In this document: positions 59,421 to 64,000 of the stretch, piece by piece
Position numbering within the stretch: the stretch's first letter is position 1
Layout of the letters: the number at the start of each line of letters is the position of its first letter
Source of the DNA: Litoditis marina
Lineage: Eukaryota > Nematoda > Chromadorea > Rhabditida > Rhabditidae
DNA: 64,000 nucleotides
Direction of reading: 5' to 3'
Assembly (NCBI GenBank): GCA_964036275.1
Contig: OZ038433.1
Coordinates: forward strand, 34,195,336-34,259,335
The notes under the pieces: model-generated
Database searches by the model: none
Seen by the model: the letters and a program-made list of their open reading frames with translations, nothing else
Told to the model about the DNA's origin: nothing
Made by a program: the position numbers and the translations under genes

Positions 59421-59483
59421 CTAGCCGGTCCCGCGGCTGACGCCGCGGGCCCCGCTAGCTGGGGGGGTGACCCCCCAGACCCC
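59421..59483. repeat. GC hairpin module 18 (last)
   Basis: CTAGCCGG flank; CCCGCGGC stem; enlarged second hairpin (GGGGGGGTGACCCCCC). No further module before the 471-base array at 61376. Confidence 0.9.
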
Positions 59484-60005
59484 CCCTTTTTAGTCATGTT
59501 GAAAATTGTTATGGTCGTAACATTTCTACAGCTACTTAAACGTTTTTAAAGTATGCATATGTTAAGATTTTTCAATTTTACCAACTTCCATAACTAATCA
59601 ATAAATCGATATTATCGATTTTTGGTAATTAAAAGTCCTATCCAATTATTTGATATGATCTATTGCTGAAGTTTGATCTAAATCCATCGAGCCGTTTTGT
59701 CAGTACATCAACCACGAAAATGGGTTTTTTACATGAAAAAATCAATAAAATGCTTGAACTTGAATCAAAACATTATTCCTTCAGGCATGTGACGGAGTAG
59801 TTGTTACTGCATACAATATAAAAATTTGGGACAAATTGATGTAGTTTGAATTTTCACTTCTCCGTTTTGGCACCTCTCTAACTTATCGATAATGCAGTTT
59901 ATTGATTTTTTGTTTACATCACATTGAAGGAGGTATGAAGTTGTGTTACTTACACAACTTGTACAAAACCACGTACACGTATACAGTCACAGTAGCTCGA
60001 GAAAA

Positions 60006-61172
60006 AAAATAACATTTTCATATATTAATCGATAACTTGCGATAAAATCGATACCCCAAAAATCGCCTCGATGGAAACTCTTATTTTGTTTAGTAGTATT
60101 GCACATTCAAATATGGTAGCAATCGAACAAGTTTGAAAATTTCAGAACCGACTTTTTCATTTTTGACCTCATTCATAACTAATCGATAAATCGATATTAT
60201 CGATTTTGGTCAATTGAAGGTCATGTTCATTTTTTATGTCATGTTCACCAGTCAAGTTTCACGACAGTTGGTCCAGTCACTATTGAATGGTGGACGATGA
60301 ACATTTCTGAGGGTCACCTAAAAACCGTCATAAAAAATCAATAAATCAATATCAGAATTTTTTATAAAAAGTGCCTCTTTAGAATCATTAGTGATGTACG
60401 TGGTAGAAGTTTCAGAAGAATCGAAGCCAAAAATACCTTCACTGAACCCCCTATCTCCAAAATTTTGCTAAAGTCAACTTTGCGGTAGATCAATATATCG
60501 ATTTTTTTCTTGGACCATCTTAGTCTGTCGCTCATGTGAATCACGTATACTAAAGTACGTAAGCTGACACTGTCTGGTTGGCGCACAGCAGCATGAGCTT
60601 GAGATTTATTTTTCGTAAAAAATGCCATAAAAAGCTTTAAACGCAAAAGAAAAAAAATGATACCTCTCAAAAACCTTAAAGTAGTCTCTAGTTTATGCTG
60701 ACAGAGTTAGGGGTCTGAAATCGCAAAATTTCACTTTTCTATTTTAGGTCATTAAAAATCAATAAATCGATATATCGAAAAACGGAAAAATAACATTTTC
60801 ATATATTAATCGATAACTTGCGATAAAATCGATACCCCAAAAATCGCCTCGATGGAAACTCTTATTTTGTTTAGTAGTATTGCACATTCAAATATGGTAG
60901 CAATCGAACAAGTTTGAAAATTTCAGAACCGACTTTTTCATTTTTGACCTCATTCATAACTAATCGATAAATCGATATTATCGATTTTGGTCAATTGAAG
61001 GTCATGTTCATTTTTTATGTCATGTTCACCAGTCAAGTTTCACGACAGTTGGTCCAGTCACTATTGAATGGTGGACGATGAACATTTCTGAGGGTCACCT
61101 AAAAACCGTCATAAAAAATCAATAAATCAATATCAGAATTTTTTATAAAAAGTGCCTCTTTAGAATCATTAG
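60006..61172. repeat. 386-bp segment duplicated at +781
   Basis: 60006-60391 recurs at 60787-61172; after the second copy the sequence jumps from AGAATCATTAG to AGCCGCATGGCTGG, a phrase from elsewhere in the satellite. This marks an unequal exchange near the right edge of the region. Confidence 0.88.
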
Positions 61173-61375
61173 AGCCGCATGGCTGGCAAGTTATAGCTAC
61201 ATGAAATCTGAGTAGGGTTCATAAAAATGATCATTAAAAATCAATAGATCAAAAGCAAAACTTTTCCGCGACGAAAATTAATTAGAAGGCTTCAAGGTTT
61301 ACGTACATGTAATGACAAGCTGAAATGTTGAGAAAAAACGTGACGTATAAATTGTTAGGTATAGTAGTGGTGATT

Positions 61376-64000
61376 AGGGAGGTCGAATTTCAAAAAAAAT
61401 ATACAGCCTTTTTGTTGGTTCCATGAGTGTTTTACGGTTTCATGTTGTACAGGAAAAATAGAACGGGTCAATATAATTGAGTCATCTCATCAGAATCGAG
61501 CAAAAATGTAGGGAATTTGGTCAATTTTCAAACAGCTGTAACTTTGTTCTTTTTGAAGCTACAAACTTCTAGTTATGAAATTCGGATTCCCCGTGATCGT
61601 GTGCGTAGCGTGGTGTCCTCAGAATCAAAGTAGACAGATGTAGCGGTAATTTACACAAGTTAGAATGAGGACGAAAATCAGCTGACTTTCGAACTGTACA
61701 TTGTTTTTAAACACAACTTGATGTGGGTTACGTCCAGGCCTACTGCCTACTTACATTACTTCCAAGAACATAGCTGGTAGCGAGGTCTGAAGACAATAAC
61801 TCAACAAAAGTGTGTCACGTTGTAGAGTTTACTATAGTTATGTATTAGGGAGGTCGAATTTCAAAAAAAATATACAGCCTTTTTGTTGGTTCCATGAGTG
61901 TTTTACGGTTTCATGTTGTACAGGAAAAATAGAACGGGTCAATATAATTGAGTCATCTCATCAGAATCGAGCAAAAATGTAGGGAATTTGGTCAATTTTC
62001 AAACAGCTGTAACTTTGTTCTTTTTGAAGCTACAAACTTCTAGTTATGAAATTCGGATTCCCCGTGATCGTGTGCGTAGCGTGGTGTCCTCAGAATCAAA
62101 GTAGACAGATGTAGCGGTAATTTACACAAGTTAGAATGAGGACGAAAATCAGCTGACTTTCGAACTGTACATTGTTTTTAAACACAACTTGATGTGGGTT
62201 ACGTCCAGGCCTACTGCCTACTTACATTACTTCCAAGAACATAGCTGGTAGCGAGGTCTGAAGACAATAACTCAACAAAAGTGTGTCACGTTGTAGAGTT
62301 TACTATAGTTATGTATTAGGGAGGTCGAATTTCAAAAAAAATATACAGCCTTTTTGTTGGTTCCATGAGTGTTTTACGGTTTCATGTTGTACAGGAAAAA
62401 TAGAACGGGTCAATATAATTGAGTCATCTCATCAGAATCGAGCAAAAATGTAGGGAATTTGGTCAATTTTCAAACAGCTGTAACTTTGTTCTTTTTGAAG
62501 CTACAAACTTCTAGTTATGAAATTCGGATTCCCCGTGATCGTGTGCGTAGCGTGGTGTCCTCAGAATCAAAGTAGACAGATGTAGCGGTAATTTACACAA
62601 GTTAGAATGAGGACGAAAATCAGCTGACTTTCGAACTGTACATTGTTTTTAAACACAACTTGATGTGGGTTACGTCCAGGCCTACTGCCTACTTACATTA
62701 CTTCCAAGAACATAGCTGGTAGCGAGGTCTGAAGACAATAACTCAACAAAAGTGTGTCACGGTGTAGAGTTTACTATAGTTATGTATTAGGGAGGTCGAA
62801 TTTCAAAAAAAATATACAGCCTTTTTGTTGGTTCCATGAGTGTTTTACGGTTTCATGTTGTACAGGAAAAATAGAACGGGTCAATATAATTGAGTCATCT
62901 CATCAGAATCGAGCAAAAATGTAGGGAATTTGGTCAATTTTCAAACAGCTGTAACTTTGTTCTTTTTGAAGCTACAAACTTCTAGTTATGAAATTCGGAT
63001 TCCCCGTGATCGTGTGCGTAGCGTGGTGTCCTCAGAATCAAAGTAGACAGATGTAGCGGTAATTTACACAAGTTAGAATGAGGACGAAAATCAGCTGACT
63101 TTCGAACTGTACATTGTTTTTAAACACAACTTGATGTGGGTTACGTCCAGGCCTACTGCCTACTTACATTACTTCCAAGAACATAGCTGGTAGCGAGGTC
63201 TGAAGACAATAACTCAACAAAAGTGTGTCACGTTGTAGAGTTTACTATAGTTATGTATTAGGGAGGTCGAATTTCAAAAAAAATATACAGCCTTTTTGTT
63301 GGTTCCATGAGTGTTTTACGGTTTCATGTTGTACAGGAAAAATAGAACGGGTCAATATAATTGAGTCATCTCATCAGAATCGAGCAAAAATGTAGGGAAT
63401 TTGGTCAATTTTCAAACAGCTGTAACTTTGTTCTTTTTGAAGCTACAAACTTCTAGTTATGAAATTCGGATTCCCCGTGATCGTGTGCGTAGCGTGGTGT
63501 CCTCAGAATCAAAGTAGACAGATGTAGCGGTAATTTACACAAGTTAGAATGAGGACGAAAATCAGCTGACTTTCGAACTGTACATTGTTTTTAAACACAA
63601 CTTGATGTGGGTTACGTCCAGGCCTACTGCCTACTTACATTACTTCCAAGAACATAGCTGGTAGCGAGGTCTGAAGACAATAACTCAACAAAAGTGTGTC
63701 ACGGTGTAGAGTTTACTATAGTTATGTATTAGGGAGGTCGAATTTCAAAAAAAATATACAGCCTTTTTGTTGGTTCCATGAGTGTTTTACGGTTTCATGT
63801 TGTACAGGAAAAATAGAACGGGTCAATATAATTGAGTCATCTCATCAGAATCGAGCAAAAATGTAGGGAATTTGGTCAATTTTCAAACAGCTGTAACTTT
63901 GTTCTTTTTGAAGCTACAAACTTCTAGTTATGAAATTCGGATTCCCCGTGATCGTGTGCGTAGCGTGGTGTCCTCAGAATCAAAGTAGACAGATGTAGCG
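61376..64000. repeat. 471-bp satellite, second array (five copies and a partial)
   Basis: Copies start at 61376, 61847, 62318, 62789, 63260 and 63731; the last is cut by the window edge. They differ from the first array at about 20 fixed positions (such as CCTTTTTGTTGG for CCTTTCTGTTGG) but hardly from each other. One position near each copy's end reads CACGTTG, CACGTTG, CACGGTG, CACGTTG, CACGGTG in turn. Confidence 0.97.

Larger units (their letters stand above)
35214..61375. repeat. Satellite region with ~149-bp phase and GC-hairpin modules
   Basis: Gene-free. About every 149 bases a short box recurs at the same phase. The box types are: AACTAATCAATAAATCGAT followed by ATTATCGATTTT; AAAAATCRATARATCAA; GTAGATCAAKWTATCGATTTT; CTAAAAAAWTATAAGGCC followed by CTAACTCAAAAATCGTACGG; GTCATGTGAC repeats with TGACGTCATC; and the GC hairpin module. 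Between boxes, semi-conserved phrases recur, such as CATCAAGCCGTTTTGTCAGT and GGTCACGGCCGCATGGCTGG. Frames of 60-124 codons on the minus strand repeat with the satellite and are not genes. The left edge abuts unit B2 at GTGACT; the 471-bp satellite interrupts at 50170 and takes over at 61376. Confidence 0.9.

Noticed and set aside
35214..61375. CRISPR array because of regular spacing
   Set aside because: Spacing is ~149 bp with related sequence throughout, no unique spacers, and the genome is eukaryotic.

Overview
The window is nuclear DNA of a metazoan, most likely a nematode. The evidence is a complete seven-transmembrane chemoreceptor of the nematode SRG superfamily type, short introns ending in TTTCAG-like acceptors, and a TTTCTTCAG acceptor a few bases before a start codon that resembles a spliced-leader trans-splice site. 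Exon models were built by hand from splice signals, reading phase and protein resemblance; the reading frame closes exactly across all exons in the two main genes. No database search was possible.

Layout. (1) 1-1617: a diverged copy (R1) of a dispersed repeat. (2) 1618-9958 and 9962-18298: two almost identical 8.34-kb tandem units (A1, A2). Each holds a second copy of that repeat (R2), a Penelope-like retroelement with a hammerhead-like RNA core downstream, three copies of a ~130-bp TA-target MITE, a possible small gene, exons 1-3 of a core-1 beta-1,3-galactosyltransferase (C1GALT1/T-synthase)-like gene, and a long GA-rich tract. (3) 18299-21582: unique DNA with the last five exons of an unrecognised + strand gene. 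(4) 21583-27609 and 28732-35213: two ~99% similar units (B1, B2), each with exons 4-7 of the T-synthase-like gene (+) and, convergent to it, a complete eight-exon chemoreceptor gene (-). They are separated by 1.1 kb (27610-28731) with what may be a remnant of exon 3. (5) 35214-61375: about 26 kb of gene-free satellite with a ~149-bp phase, punctuated by 18 GC-rich double-hairpin modules. (6) 50170-51581 and 61376-64000: two arrays of a 471-bp satellite.

How the parts relate. The T-synthase-like gene would be 312 residues when exons 1-3 of A1 or A2 are spliced to exons 4-7 of B1. The 5' half and the 3' half have each been duplicated separately, so there are two 5' halves in a row, then another gene, then two 3' halves. 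This is either an unusual local rearrangement or an assembly error. Two insertions can be dated because an empty site is present in the same window: the 130-bp MITE in R2 (empty TA in R1) and the 450-bp TIR element at the end of B2 (empty TA at the end of B1).

The most unusual signals are: a hammerhead ribozyme core whose three strands occur in a non-cyclic order, so that it could only fold as a kissing complex of two hairpins; and a satellite in which the spacing between GC-hairpin modules is almost always an odd multiple of ~149 bp, with compensatory base changes in both hairpin stems.
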